A DNA stretch of 64,000 nt from Planctomycetota bacterium (GCA_026004615.1 BPJM01000002.1:372001-436000); one strand, 5' to 3'. Counted from the stretch's first letter, positions 28,171 through 38,177 are shown. Made by a program: numbers and translations. Notes: generated by a model from the sequence alone, not told the origin.

Positions 28171-29274
28171 TCAATCCGCCTGCCGGTGCGGGCGCCGCCG
28201 CAGGTGCTCCAGCGCCGCCTGCAGGTCCGCCGGCAGCGGCGCGCGCAGGTCGAGTTCCTCGTCCCATAGCGGGTGCGGCATCTGCAGGCGCCAGGCGTGC
28301 AGCGCGTGCCGGCGCAGCACGGGCTCGCCCGGCGGAAAGCCCGCGAACTCCAGCCCCGCCGGGCCGTACATGGTATCGCCGACGATGGGGTGGCCGCGCG
28401 CGGCCAGATGCACCCGGATCTGGTGCTGGCGGCCGGTGACGGGCGAGCAGCGCACGAGCGTGTAGCCGCGGTCGCCCGGCGCGGGCGCGAACCGCTCCTC
28501 GACGCAGACGACGGTGCGCGCGGGCAGCCCGTCCGGGCGCACCTCCATCGCGATCCGGATCGGCCCGCCGCGGCTGGGGCCGATCGGCAGCTCGACGATC
28601 TCGTAGTCGCGCTCCCACAGCCCCTCCACCAGCGCCAGGTACTCCTTGACCACGCGGTGGCCCTCGAACAGCCACTGCAGCCGCCGCCGCACCCCGGGCG
28701 CCAGCGCCACCACGAGCACGCCCGAGGTGTCCTTGTCCAGCCGGTGGCACAGCCGCGGCACGCGGTCGCGGCCCGGGTCGGGGTGGCGGTAGCGCCGGTG
28801 CAGCGCCTCGATGAGGGTGCCGCGCCGCTTGCCGCCGACCGGGTGGCAGATCACCCCGGCGGGCTTGTCGAGCACGAGCAGCAGCGGGTCCTCGTAGAGC
28901 GGCACGAGCGGCACCTCGGCCGCCTGTTGCTGCTGCTGCTGCTCGGGGGCTGCGGGCGGCTGCTGCTCGACCCGCAGCACGATCCGGTCGCCGGCGGCCA
29001 CGCGGCGCGCCGGCTTGCGTTCGGGGGCGCCGTTGCGCAGCACCCGCCCCTGCTCGATCAGCCGCTGCGCGGCGGTGCGCGAGCGCCAGCGGAGCTGGGC
29101 GGCCAAAAAGCGGTCCAGCCGCCAGCCGTCCTGGGGGGCGTGGACCTCGAGCGCGAGGTCTGCCGGGGGCTGACTGAAGTCCTGGTAGACGCGGCGTTTG
29201 CGTTCGCGCACGCCGCGCCGCCTGCCGGCGGCGGCCGCGTCCCTGGAACCGGAGCGAGAAGCACGGGCTGCCAT
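28171..29274 (-). CDS. RluA/RluD-family pseudouridine synthase
   Basis: 367 aa. An S4 RNA-binding domain covers about 48-105 (WRLDRFLAAQLRWRSRTAAQ). A Gln-rich linker (EQQQQQQ at 111-117) leads to the catalytic domain. HRLDKDTSGVLVV holds the catalytic Asp180, and TGRQHQIRVHLAARGHPIVGD is the second conserved block. It isomerises uridine to pseudouridine in 23S rRNA or tRNA; the exact site is unclear. The N-terminus is Arg/Ala-rich. No Shine-Dalgarno is seen before ATG 29274, so the start is less sure. Confidence 0.88.
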   Translation of the reverse strand: MAARASRSGSRDAAAAGRRRGVRERKRRVYQDFSQPPADLALEVHAPQDGWRLDRFLAAQLRWRSRTAAQRLIEQGRVLRNGAPERKPARRVAAGDRIVLRVEQQPPAAPEQQQQQQAAEVPLVPLYEDPLLLVLDKPAGVICHPVGGKRRGTLIEALHRRYRHPDPGRDRVPRLCHRLDKDTSGVLVVALAPGVRRRLQWLFEGHRVVKEYLALVEGLWERDYEIVELPIGPSRGGPIRIAMEVRPDGLPARTVVCVEERFAPAPGDRGYTLVRCSPVTGRQHQIRVHLAARGHPIVGDTMYGPAGLEFAGFPPGEPVLRRHALHAWRLQMPHPLWDEELDLRAPLPADLQAALEHLRRRPHRQAD

Positions 29275-29439
29275 GCCCGTAGTGTACCCGGGTTGCGCCC
29301 GGGCGCACCGGCCCGCTTCGGCGCCGCCCGCGCCGGGCTCAGGGCGGAGGCGCTGTCCTTCGGCGTGGCGCGGCGCGGATCGAGCGGCGGGCCCTTCGGC
29401 GGCGGAGCCGGCCGGCCGCGCCGCAAAAGAGCGTGGCCG

Positions 29440-29514
<75 letters not shown>

Positions 29515-29682
29515 TCGAAGCTGCGGACGATCATCCTGCGCGGCGGCTCTGCCCGCTGTCAAGGGGGCAGGCGCTCTCCGCCGGGGCGTGCCAGCACCCC
29601 AGGTGCGGCGCGCGCCGGCGGCGGTCGACCTGACGCCGCCGCCCCGGGCGGCCGGGGCGCTCGTCGCGGTGTGGTGCGCGCC

Positions 29683-30045
29683 CTACCAGATCTCCCAGTA
29701 CAGCCCGTGGAAGACCGGCACGATGTCGATCACCGTGCCGCAGCAGTCATCGACCGCCCGCAGCTGCAGGCCCTCGAAACCGATGTCGAGCAGCAACAGC
29801 TCGGTCTGGCCGGCCTCGAGGTAGGCGATCTCGACCCAGCCGAATCCGTCGTCGAGCTCGATCGCCACGGCCCGGCCGTAGAGATTGACCGCGGTCACCT
29901 CGAGCGCGACACCGCTGCGCCCGCCGCCCGAGCTGTGGCGCACGCTGCAGCCGGCGAGCAGCGCCGGCGCGCAGGCGAGCGCGAGGGCGAGCACCACCAG
30001 CGCACTGCGCCCGCCCCACGGAGTGCTGCGTGCATGCGCCATCAT
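29683..30045 (-). CDS. Small hypothetical lipoprotein
   Basis: 120 aa. A signal peptide (ALVVLALALACAPALLAGC) ends in the lipobox LLAGC, so it is probably lipid-anchored. The mature part of about 85 residues looks all-beta (VALEVTAVNLYGRAVAIELD, GFGWVEIAYLEAGQTELLLL) and ends in a CC pair and a Trp-rich tail. GGGAGGGGA stands about 6 bases before ATG 30045; a second ATG follows immediately. I do not recognise the family. Single gene between tRNA-Gly and a divergent gene. Confidence 0.6.
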   Translation of the reverse strand: MMAHARSTPWGGRSALVVLALALACAPALLAGCSVRHSSGGGRSGVALEVTAVNLYGRAVAIELDDGFGWVEIAYLEAGQTELLLLDIGFEGLQLRAVDDCCGTVIDIVPVFHGLYWEIW

Positions 30046-30223
30046 GATCGTCCCCTCCCGATCGGACTTCTCGCAGCTCACCGCCCTGGACGCCGGCGCG
30101 GGCGGGATATTCGAACGCGGGTCGCCGGCGGCGCATGTCTCGGACGCCAGAGGTATGGCCTTCGATCCCGAGCGATCGTGGCCGGTCAGCCGCAGGCGCT
30201 CTCGCTCCATGCGCCCGGGTGGA

Positions 30224-30253
30224 TTGCGACCCTGCGGCACGCGCGCGTACGAT
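30224..30253 (+). promoter_or_regulatory. Candidate promoter of the 226-aa gene
   Basis: TTGCGA (30224-30229), 18-base spacer, TACGAT (30248-30253), 35 bases before the ATG. Confidence 0.45.
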
Positions 30254-30287
30254 GCGGGAGCGTGCCCGCCCCCGAAAGGACAACGCC

Positions 30288-30968
30288 ATGGGAATCGAGA
30301 CCGCCAAGGACCTGGATGCCTATGCCAGGACGCTGCGCGAGGTCGTACGCAGCGCCGGCAAGATCCTCGACGAGATGGACAAGTCTGCCGAGAAGTGGAG
30401 CAAGGAGCTGGGCAGGCTCGACCAGCAGGTGGCGGCGCTGCCCGCGAAGACGGACAAGACGAAGAAGGAGCTGGACCAGTTCCGAAAGGACATGGGGCCG
30501 GCCCAGCCGGGGCGCCTGGGCGGGCACCGTCCCCTCTATATCGACCTCGCCGAGCACGTCCAGATGGTGCTGACGCACCTCGCGGGCATGTTGCCCACCA
30601 CACCCGCCCTGCTGCAACTTCGGAACGACCTCGGCGGGCTGGATGAAGTCGCCAGGAAGCTCGACGACAAGCGCTACGAAGCGCTGAAGAAGACGCTCGA
30701 GAAGAAGTACGGCAAGATCGACGTCACCCGCCTGAAGAAGAACGACGAAGTCCTCATCGGCATGCGCCGCGGCAAGATCACGGAGATCAAGGAGTTCGAG
30801 TGCGCGGAGTATTACTTCGACCGGGAGGCCGGAGAGCGCAAGCCGTACCTGTGGAAGGAATACCAGTTCACCATCGAGCTCGAGGATGGCGAGCGGCTCA
30901 CCCGCCGGGTACGGGATGACGCTCCACCGTCGCTCTATCTGGGCGCGGGCTGGTTCGTCAAGAAGTGA
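30288..30968 (+). CDS. Unrecognised 226-aa soluble protein
   Basis: No family recognised. The first 75 residues are helical and Lys/Glu/Asp-rich with heptad-like spacing (LREVVRSAGKILDEMDKSAE), so a coiled coil is likely. The middle part is helical (LAEHVQMVLTHLAGMLPTTP). The last 75 residues look beta-rich (NDEVLIGMRRGKITEIKEFE, YQFTIELEDGERLTRRV), ending GAGWFVKK. No signal peptide or membrane segment. Lys and A/T content are higher than in neighbours, perhaps a sign of transfer. Start ATG 30288 with AAAGGA 7 bases upstream and its own promoter. No partner gene is obvious. Confidence 0.6.
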   Translation: MGIETAKDLDAYARTLREVVRSAGKILDEMDKSAEKWSKELGRLDQQVAALPAKTDKTKKELDQFRKDMGPAQPGRLGGHRPLYIDLAEHVQMVLTHLAGMLPTTPALLQLRNDLGGLDEVARKLDDKRYEALKKTLEKKYGKIDVTRLKKNDEVLIGMRRGKITEIKEFECAEYYFDREAGERKPYLWKEYQFTIELEDGERLTRRVRDDAPPSLYLGAGWFVKK

Positions 30969-31126
30969 GACGGCGGGCTCTCGGCGGCCGGCAGCGCGCC
31001 GCGGGGAGGTCGTGCCCGCCGGCCCGCCCGCCCGGCTCGCAGCCGGTGCCGAGCCCCGGCGAGGGCACTTCTCGAGCACCTCGGGGCCGCCTGCGGAGCC
31101 AGGCAAGTGCGGCTTCGCCGGCCGCT

Positions 31127-31696
31127 CTACTTGCGCTCGTAGGTGCCGGTCAGGCGCGCCTCGCCGAGCACGTGGCCCTCGATCGCCGCGAGCAGCTCCT
31201 TGCGCGTGGCGCCGCCGCGCAGCCCCGCCGGCGCCTCGAGCGCGAACAGCCGGAAGACGTAGCGGTGCGGGCCGTGGCCGCGCGGCGGGCAGGGCCCATC
31301 GTAGCCCAGGCGCCCGAAGTCGTTGAGCCCCTGCCTGGCGCCGCTGGCGAGCACGCCCGTCTTCGGCAGCCCCGCCGCCAGCTCGCGGCTGTCCGCCGGG
31401 AGATCGAACAGCACCCAGTGCACCCACAGCCCGCCCGGTGCGTCGGGGTCCTCGCACACCAGCGCGAAGCTGCGCGTGCCGGAGGGCACGCCGCTCCAGC
31501 GCAGCGGAGGGGAGAGGTCCTCGCCCTCGCAGGTGTGGTGTTGGGGGATGCGTTCGCCGTCGGCGAACGCCGCACTGTGCAAGGCGAATCGCACCGGCGG
31601 CGCCTCCTGGTCGAGCTGTGCCCTGCTGGTCTGCCCGCAGCTACCCGCGAGCGCCAGCAGGGCCGCCATCGCGAGCACACCTCCTCGCTCGAGCAC
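31127..31696 (-). CDS. PEBP-family (YbhB/YbcL) lipoprotein
   Basis: 189 aa from GTG 31696, which has GGAGGAA 9 bases upstream; ATG 31669 is an alternative but leaves a very short signal. The signal VLERGGVLAMAALLALAGSC ends in a lipobox-like Cys. The mature domain is the phosphatidylethanolamine-binding fold: CEGEDLSPPLRWSGVPSGTR, EDPDAPGGLWVHWVLFDLP and YDGPCPPRGHGPHRYVFRLF are its three hallmark blocks. The bacterial members' ligand is not established. It lies divergent from the BKACE gene. Confidence 0.88.
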   Translation of the reverse strand: MLERGGVLAMAALLALAGSCGQTSRAQLDQEAPPVRFALHSAAFADGERIPQHHTCEGEDLSPPLRWSGVPSGTRSFALVCEDPDAPGGLWVHWVLFDLPADSRELAAGLPKTGVLASGARQGLNDFGRLGYDGPCPPRGHGPHRYVFRLFALEAPAGLRGGATRKELLAAIEGHVLGEARLTGTYERK

Positions 31697-32035
31697 GGCC
31701 TGGTTCCTCCCTCGCCCGCGCGCCCGTGGCGGGCTGCGGGCACTCCTCGACTTTCGCCCAGACGCCCCGGGGGTGGAAGATGGTGCGTGTTGTCCCGGGG
31801 GACGGCCTCTGTAGATAGGATATCGGCGTGATCGTGGGCCATGAAGCGTAGCGGGTGGGCAGGTGGGGGGAGATCCCCTGCAGGGCCCCCGTCTCGCGCC
31901 CACGCAGCCAGCCTGTAACATGCAGCTGCCCGAGGGAGGCGGGCGCCGTGCCCAAGGGTCCGGGCATGCAGGCCGCACTGGGGCGGGCCGTTGCGGCGGG
32001 CGGGCTCGAGGCGCTCGAGCGGCGAGGGGAACGCC
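31697..32035. other. Divergent intergenic region, candidate promoter for the BKACE gene
   Basis: 339 bp without a gene. TTGTCC (31790-31795), 16-base spacer and TAGATA (31812-31817) form a fair plus-strand promoter, which would give a leader of about 210 bases. Nothing else is identified. Confidence 0.4.
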
Positions 32036-32911
32036 ATGGTACAGAGCCGGGACACGGTGAGGATCTGCTGCGCGCTGACCGGGGTGCTGACCGATCCGCG
32101 CCGGCATCCGGTGCCGGTGACGCCCGAGCAGATGGCGCGGGCGGCGCGCGAAGCGGTCGAGGCGGGGGCGGCGATCGTGCACGTGCACTTCCGCAACCAG
32201 GCGCCGGGCATGGGGCATCTGCCGAGCTGGGAGCCGGAGGTGGCGGCGGCGATCTGCGAGGCGATCCGGGCGGCCTGTCCGGGGGTGGTGATCAACATGT
32301 CGACCGGGGTGCTGGGCGATGACGTGAGCGGGCCGGTGGGGTGTCTGGAGCGGGTGCGGCCCGAGATGGCGGCGCTGAATTGCGGCTCGCTCAACTATCT
32401 CAAGCTCAAGCGCGACGGGAGCTGGGCGTGGCCCCCGCTTCTGTTCGACAACCCGGTCGGCAAGATCGAGCGGCTCCTGGAGGCGATGCGCCGGGTGGGG
32501 GCGGTGCCCGAGTGCGAGTGTTTCGACACCGGCATCGTCCGCAGCACGGCGCTGTTCCAGCGGGCGGGGATGTTGCGGCCGCCGGTGCATGTCAGCTTCG
32601 TCATGGGGGTGGCGAGCGGCATGCCGGCCAAGGCGGCGTGGTTGCCGCTGTTGATCGAGGAGCTGCCGCCCATGGCGCGCTGGCAGCTGATCGCGATCGG
32701 GCAGGAGGAGGTCTGGCCGCTGTTGCGGCGCGCGGCCGAGCTGGGGGGCGATCTGCGGACGGGGCTCGAGGATACCTTCTATCTGCCGGACGGTTCGCGC
32801 GCGCGGAGCAACGGCGAGCTCGTGGAGGCGCTGGTGGCGCTCGCGCGTGCGGCGGGCCGCGAGCCCGCCAGTCCGGCCGAGGTGCGCGCGGAGCTGGGCG
32901 GCGAGGCCTAG
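32036..32911 (+). CDS. DUF849 / beta-keto acid cleavage enzyme (BKACE) family
   Basis: 291 aa TIM-barrel enzyme. BKACE proteins condense a beta-keto acid with acetyl-CoA and split it to acetoacetate and a new CoA ester, using Zn. The metal-binding HVHFRN (H49, H51) replaces the usual HxHxRD. GVVINMSTGVLGDD and ALNCGSLNYLK follow the family pattern, and PEVSFVMG-like HVSFVMGVASGMPA is the next block. ATG 32036 has GAGGGGAA upstream. The substrate is unknown; the family's founding member acts in lysine fermentation, and no such genes are nearby. Frame intact. Confidence 0.82.
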   Translation: MVQSRDTVRICCALTGVLTDPRRHPVPVTPEQMARAAREAVEAGAAIVHVHFRNQAPGMGHLPSWEPEVAAAICEAIRAACPGVVINMSTGVLGDDVSGPVGCLERVRPEMAALNCGSLNYLKLKRDGSWAWPPLLFDNPVGKIERLLEAMRRVGAVPECECFDTGIVRSTALFQRAGMLRPPVHVSFVMGVASGMPAKAAWLPLLIEELPPMARWQLIAIGQEEVWPLLRRAAELGGDLRTGLEDTFYLPDGSRARSNGELVEALVALARAAGREPASPAEVRAELGGEA

Positions 32912-33259
32912 CAGTGCGAGCGGCGCCGCCGCTGCGGGGCGCCTTCCCCCGGCGCGGGCGCTCGCGTCACCGCGCGTTCGCGGGGCGGGCGCCCCTCGCG
33001 CTGCTCGCGCGCCGAGGCACGGACTCGCTCGCCCGCGCCCGCGGGAGAGCGATCGGGCGCATGGGGGCGGGCCGGGGTGTCAGTCGCCCTGCCGGTTCAG
33101 CTCTGCTCCAGGCCCTGACCTTTCGGTGCCTCGTTTTTTGCCGGGGGGCACTGATCGTCGCGCGACGCCCGGAGCCGCTGGCGGCGCTCCCCCCGGCCCG
33201 CCCGCCCCTCGCGGTCAGTCGCGGATCGAGCGCGGACCGACGCGCTGTCGCCGCTGCTT
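32912..33259. other. Intergenic, no gene seen
   Basis: About 350 bp between the BKACE stop and the first palindrome of the next array. No start with a ribosome site and no recognised motif; open frames are GC-driven. Confidence 0.5.
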
Positions 33260-34820
33260 CGCACCCCCTCACCCCCAGCCTCTCCCCCGCAGGCGGGGGA
33301 GAGGGCGTTCAGCGCTCGCCCCGCGCCCTCTGTTCTCCCTCTCCCCACCGGCGCTTTCTCCTCTCCCTCTCCCCACCGGGGAGAGGGCCGGGGTGAGGGG
33401 GCAAGGCGAGCTGCGCCAGCTCTCTTCCCGTCCCCCTCACCCCAACCCTCTCCCCCGCAGGCGGGGGAGAGGGAGTCCAGAGCTCGCCCCGCTCTTTCCG
33501 GACCCTCGCAGCCCAACCCTCTTCCCGCAGGCAGGGGAGAGGGCGTTCAGCGCTCGCCCCGCGCCCTCTGTTCTCCCTCTCCCCACCGGCGCTTTTCCTC
33601 TCCCTCTCCCCACCGGGGAGAGGGCCGGGGTGAGGGGGCAAGGCGAGCTGCGCCAGCTCTCTTCCCGTCCCCCTCACCCCAACCCTCTCCCCCGCAGGCG
33701 GGGGAGAGGGAGTGCAGCGCTCGCCCCGCTCTTTCCGGACCCTCGCAGCCCAACCCTCTTCCCGCAGGCAGGGGAGAGGGCGTTCAGCGCTCGCCCGCGC
33801 CCTCTGTTCTCCCTCTCCCCACCGGCGCTTTTCCTCTCCCTCTCCCCACCGGGGAGAGGGCCGGGGTGAGGGGGCAAGGCGAGCTGCGCCAGCTCTCTTC
33901 CCGTCCCCCTCACCCCAACCCTCTCCCCCGCAGGCGGGGGAAGAGGGAGTGCAGCGCTCGACCGGCTCTTTCCGGACCCTCGCAGCCCAACCCTCTTCCC
34001 GCAGGCAGGGGAGAGGGCGTTCAGCGCTCGCCCGCGTCCTCTGTTCTCCCTCTCCCCACCGGCGCTTTTCCTCTCCCTCTCCCCACCGGGGAGAGGGCCG
34101 GGGTGAGGGGGCAAGGCGAGCTGCGCCAGCTCTCTTCCCGTCCCCCTCACCCCAACCCTCTCCCCCGCAAGCGGGGGAGAGGGAGTTCAGCGCTCGCCCC
34201 GCTCTTTCCGGACCCTCGCAGCCCAACCCTCTTCCCGCAGGCGGGGGGGGCGTTCAGCGCTCGCCCGCGTCCTCTGTTCTCCCTCTCCCCACCGGCGCTT
34301 CTCCTCTCCCTCTCCCCACCGGGGAGAGGGTCGGGGTGAGGGGGCAAGGCGAGCTGCGCCAGCTCTCTTCCCGTCCCCCTCACCCCAACCCTCTCCCCCG
34401 CAAGCGGGGGAGAGGGAGTTCAGCGCTCGCCCCGCTCTTTCCGGACCCTCGCAGCCCAACCCTCTTCCCCGCAGCGGGGAGAGGGCGTCCAGCGCTCGAC
34501 CCGCGTCCTCTGTTCCCCTCTCCCCACCGGCGCTTCTTCCTCTCCCTCTCCCCACCGGGGAGAGGGTCGGGGTGAGGGGGCAAGGCGAGCTGCGCCAGCT
34601 CTCTTCCCGTCCCCCTCACCCCAACCCTCTCCCCCGCAAGCGGGGGAGAGGGAGTGCAGCGCTCGCCCCGGTCTTTCCGGACCCTCGCAGCCCAACCCTC
34701 TTCCCGTAGGCGGCGGAGAGGGCGTTCAGCGCTCGCCCGCGTCCTCTGTTCTCCCTCTCCCCACCGGCGCTTTTCCTCTCCCTCTCCCCACCGGGGAGAG
34801 GGTCGGGGTGAGGGGGCAGT
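33260..34820. repeat. Tandem array, unit about 236 bp (B family)
   Basis: Landmark GCAAGGCGAGCTGCG occurs at 33401, 33638, 33874, 34111, 34344 and 34580 (spacings 237, 236, 237, 233, 236), with partial units at both ends. Each unit holds several C/G palindromes: CCCTCTCCCC ACC GGGGAGAGGG next to GGGGTGAGGGGG, CCCTCTCCCCCGC..GCGGGGGAGAGGG, and a weaker CCCTCTTCCCGC variant. Separating stretches such as CTCTTTCCGGACCCTCGCAG are conserved. No credible protein on either strand. Confidence 0.85.
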
Positions 34821-34952
34821 GCGAACCGCGCTCGCCGCTCGAGCAGCAACCCCTTTTCACCTCGCGGACGCCCGGGAACTGTCGGACCTGCGTGTTAGCC
34901 TCCTGTTCGATACGACCGCGGCCCGACAGCCCCGCCGCGCAGCATGCAGAGG

Positions 34953-36007
34953 TTCCCGATGTCGAGTGCCGAAGCCCACGGTCCCCAGAAAAAGCGGCGG
35001 CGGGCCGAGTACGACCCGCCGTGGAAGGAGGCGATCGCGCGGCTGTTGTTCGAGTTCCTGGCGTTCTTCTTCCCGACGCGTCCATGCCCAGGTGGACACC
35101 GCACAGCCCTACCAGGTGCTGGACAAGGAGCTGCGCCGGCTCAGCCCCGCGGCGCAGGTGCGCGGGCGGCTGGTCGATGTGCTCTGCAGGGTGGCGCTGC
35201 GCAGCGGCGAGGAGAGCTGGCTCCTGATCCACATCGAGGTGCAGGCCGAGCCCGATCCGCGTTTCTTGGAGCGCGTGTTCTCCTACAGCTACCGCATCTA
35301 CGACCGCTACGGCCGCATGCCCGAGACGCTGGTCGTGCTCGCCGATGCGCACCCGCAGCTGGCGGCCGGACCGCTTCGTCGCCCGCGCGGTGCTCAGCCG
35401 GCACGAGCTCCGCTTCCCGGTGGTGAAGCTCTTGGATTTCCGCGAGCGGCGGGCCGAGCTCGAGCGGAGCCGCAATCCCTTCGCGGTGATCACGCTCGCG
35501 CACCTTCTGGCGCTCTCCACGCGCGGCCGGCCGGAGCTGCGCTACCGGGAGAAGCTCGGCATGCTGCGCCGGCTCTATGAGATCGGGCTCGGCCGGCGCG
35601 TTGTGCGGCTGTTGTTTCTGGTAGTAGACTGGATCCTGGCGCTGCCGGCCGAGCTGGAGGAGCGCCTGGCCGAGGAGATCCACGCCGAGGAGGAGAAGCG
35701 GAAGGTGCGCTACATCTCCAGTTTCGAGCGGGTCGCCCTCCGCAAGGGCCGCGAGGAAGGGCCTCCGCAAGGGCCGCGAGGAAGGGCTTCGTAAGGGCCG
35801 CGAGGAAGGGCTGCAGGCGGGCAGGGTGCTGGCGCTGCGCGAGGCGCTCGTGCGCTGCCTGGAGGCCCGCTTCGGCCCCCAGGCGCGCGAGCGCACCTCG
35901 ACAGCTCGAGCGCATCGAAGACGCGGGCATGCTCGAGCGGCTCTGTCGGCCAGGCCGCCACGGTCGGCTCGCTCGAGGCCTTCGAGGAGCTGCTTCGGGG
36001 GTCGTAG
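34953..36007 (+). pseudogene. Rpn-family (PD-(D/E)XK) nuclease-like protein, frame broken
   Basis: Reassembled across all three plus frames this is a member of the large Rpn/YadD-like family often annotated as transposase or DUF4351 protein. It starts near MSSAEAHGPQKKRRR, then YDPPWKEAIARLLFEFLAFF, YQVLDKELRRLSPAAQVRGR, LLIHIEVQAEPDPRFLERVF (the hEvQ motif carrying the PD-(D/E)XK Glu) and SYSYRIYDRYGRMPETLVVL. The tail has repeated KGREEG heptads and ends LERIEDAGMLERLC, then SLEAFEELLRGS with TAG at 36005. Frame changes fall near 35085, 35365, 35765, 35900 and 35950. Rpn proteins promote RecA-independent recombination in E. coli. It lies between two arrays of the same repeat family. Confidence 0.7.
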
Positions 36008-36099
36008 GACTGCTTCGAGGCGGCGGTGCAGCCCCTGCTGTGCGGCCGCGGCCGGCGTGCGCCTCTGTGGTGCCACAGCCACCAGCGAGGAGCCGCCTC

Positions 36100-36597
36100 A
36101 CCGCGCCCCCTCACCCCAACCCTCTCCCCCGCAAGCGGGGGAGAGGGAGTCCAGAGCTCGACCCGCTCTTTCCGGACCCTCGCACCCCAACCCTCTTCCC
36201 GCAGGCAGGGGACAGGGCGTTCAGCGCTCGCCCCGCGCCCCGCCCCTCTCCCCCCCGCTCCTCTCCCTCTCCCCACCGGGGAGAGGGTCGGGGTGAGGGG
36301 GCAAGGCGAGCTGCGCCAGCTCTCTTCGAGTCCCCCTCACCCCAACCCTCTCCCCCGCAAGCGGGGGAGAGGGAGTTCAGCGCTCGCCCGGCTCTTTCCG
36401 GACCCTCGCAGCCCCAACCCTTTTCCCGTAGGCGGCGGAAAGGGCGTTCAGAGCTCGCCCCGCGCCCTTTCCGAACCCTCTCACCCGAACCCTATGCCCC
36501 GCAGGCGGGGAAGAGGGAATCCAGTGCTCGACCGGCAGCGCTTCTCCTCTCCCTCTCCCCACCGGGGAGAGGGCCGGGGTGAGGGGGCAGTGTGCGC
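36100..36597. repeat. Second, shorter array of the B-family repeat
   Basis: About two and a half diverged units. The landmark GCAAGGCGAGCTGCGCCAGC recurs at 36301, with the same palindromes (CCCTCTCCCCACCGGGGAGA with its half-site partner) and the CTCTTTCCGGACCCTCGCA spacer. Units are more degenerate than in 33260-34820. Confidence 0.8.
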
Positions 36598-37031
36598 TGC
36601 GGCTGCTTCGTCCCCCTTGCCCCGTCGTCGCCGGGCTCGGGCTCCGTGCAACCCATGGCCGACCCACCGGTACCTATCGGTCCCCCGCACGGCCTTCTCG
36701 GCCCTCCGGGTATACCTCCGCTGTTATCGGTGAGCGCCCTGTCCAAATAGCCCTTCGAGGTCGCCGGTCCGCCTGTGCGCCATGGTGCCGTCTCCTCTTC
36801 CGGTCTTGTGGCGAAGCGCCGGACGCGAAGAGCCGCCGGTGAGCCAGATCTCGGAGCCCCGTGGCGGCCCGCCCGATTCTGACCCCGGCCCGGGACTCCG
36901 CCGGGGAAATGGCGCTGCTTGCCCAGTTGTGTGGCTCAGGAGCTTTTCGCCAAACTGGGCGTCAGGGCGCCTCCGGTGCAGCAAGGTCCAGCGGGGGCGA
37001 TCTCCCCGGCTTCCGCTCTGGAGAACCGGAA
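36598..37031. other. Intergenic before the Mrr-like gene
   Basis: 434 bp, less G/C-extreme than its flanks. No start with a ribosome site other than that of the downstream gene. No promoter close to consensus was found. I see no gene here. Confidence 0.4.
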
Positions 37032-37946
37032 ATGGCGATCCCCGACTTCCAGTCGATCATGTTGCCCCTGCTGGAGCTGTTGCAGGACGGGAAGCCCAGG
37101 ACGACGCGGCAGTGCATCGAAGCCTTGGCCGATCGCTTCGAGCTGACGCGCGAGGAACGAAGCGAGCTGCTCCCCAGCGGGCAGCAGCCGGTGTTCGACA
37201 ACCGAGTGGGTTGGGCCCGGACGTACTTGAAGAAGGCGGGGCTCATCGACAGCCCTCGCCGCGGTGTGTTACAGATCTCCCAACGCGGGCGCGCAGTGCT
37301 GGCCGAACGGCCGAACGCCATCGACATCCCTTGTCTCATGCGGTTCGAGGAGTTCCGGGAGTTTCGGACTCGCCAGCAGCCGGGCGAGGAGCGGCGCGCC
37401 GAGCCCTCGCCACCGCTCGAGCGAGCCGACCCCCTGGAGCAGATGGAGCGGGCGTACTCGGAGCTACGCACCGCTCTAGTGGAAGAACTGCTCCGCGAGC
37501 TCCGCGGCGTCTCGCCCGCGTTCTTCGAGCGCCTCGTGCTCCAGATCCTGTTGAAGATGGGATACGGCGGTGGTCTCGAGCAGGCCGCCACGCTCGTGGC
37601 GCGTACCGGGGATGAGGGCATCGATGGCACCATCCACGAGGACAAACTCGGCCTGGACGTGATCTACATCCAGGCCAAGTGCTGGACCAATCCGGTCGGC
37701 CGCCCCGAGGTGCAGAAGTTCGTGGGTGCGTTGCACGGAAGGCGCGCCAGGAAAGGGGTCTTCATCACCACTTCCAGCTTCACCCAGGAGGCGCGGGAGT
37801 ACGTGCAGCACCTCGATCCCAAGGTGGCCCTGATCGACGGGGAGACGCTGGCGCGGCTCATGATCGAGCACAACGTCGGTGTCAGCGTGAAGGCGACCTA
37901 CGAGTTGAAGGGCATCGATCGGGACTTCTTCGAGGATACCGGATAG
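37032..37946 (+). CDS. Mrr-like restriction endonuclease
   Basis: 304 aa. Residues 1-95 match the Mrr N-terminal winged-helix domain ([20 protein letters not shown]). Residues 160-290 match the Mrr catalytic domain: [29 protein letters not shown] with D198, and [11 protein letters not shown] with Q214 and K216, the (D)...(E/Q)xK nuclease core. Mrr enzymes cut DNA with modified bases, and some act without a partner methylase. ATG 37032 with GGAGAA 7 bases upstream; the upstream extension to 36861 is rejected. The base composition is visibly less GC-rich than neighbours and repeats precede it, which suggests an acquired defence gene. No methylase is adjacent. Confidence 0.88.
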   Translation: MAIPDFQSIMLPLLELLQDGKPRTTRQCIEALADRFELTREERSELLPSGQQPVFDNRVGWARTYLKKAGLIDSPRRGVLQISQRGRAVLAERPNAIDIPCLMRFEEFREFRTRQQPGEERRAEPSPPLERADPLEQMERAYSELRTALVEELLRELRGVSPAFFERLVLQILLKMGYGGGLEQAATLVARTGDEGIDGTIHEDKLGLDVIYIQAKCWTNPVGRPEVQKFVGALHGRRARKGVFITTSSFTQEAREYVQHLDPKVALIDGETLARLMIEHNVGVSVKATYELKGIDRDFFEDTG

Positions 37947-38149
37947 CGCCTCGGACGCGTCGTCGCATCTCATACGGCATGACAACGTCGGGCCGGGCGG
38001 CCTGCGAGCCGGCGCCAGGGCGCCGGGGCGGCGTGGCGGCGGCCGCTGGAGGCGCGCAGAACCACGCGCCGGGGCCGCGGCGAGCTGCGGCACCGCCCGC
38101 TCGGCTTCCGCCCCCAGCACCTTGCCCGCGCACCGGCGCCCGCGCGCGG

Positions 38150-38177
38150 TTGCCTTCTGCGGCCCGGCGGGTACGAT
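38150..38177 (+). promoter_or_regulatory. Candidate promoter of the carboxylase operon
   Basis: TTGCCT (38150-38155), 16-base spacer, TACGAT (38172-38177), 54 bases before the beta-subunit ATG. Confidence 0.45.

Noticed and set aside
34953..36007. Insertion sequence with a true transposase
   Set aside because: The reassembled protein is Rpn/PD-(D/E)XK-like, with no DDE or Y1 motif and no terminal inverted repeats or target duplication that I could find.
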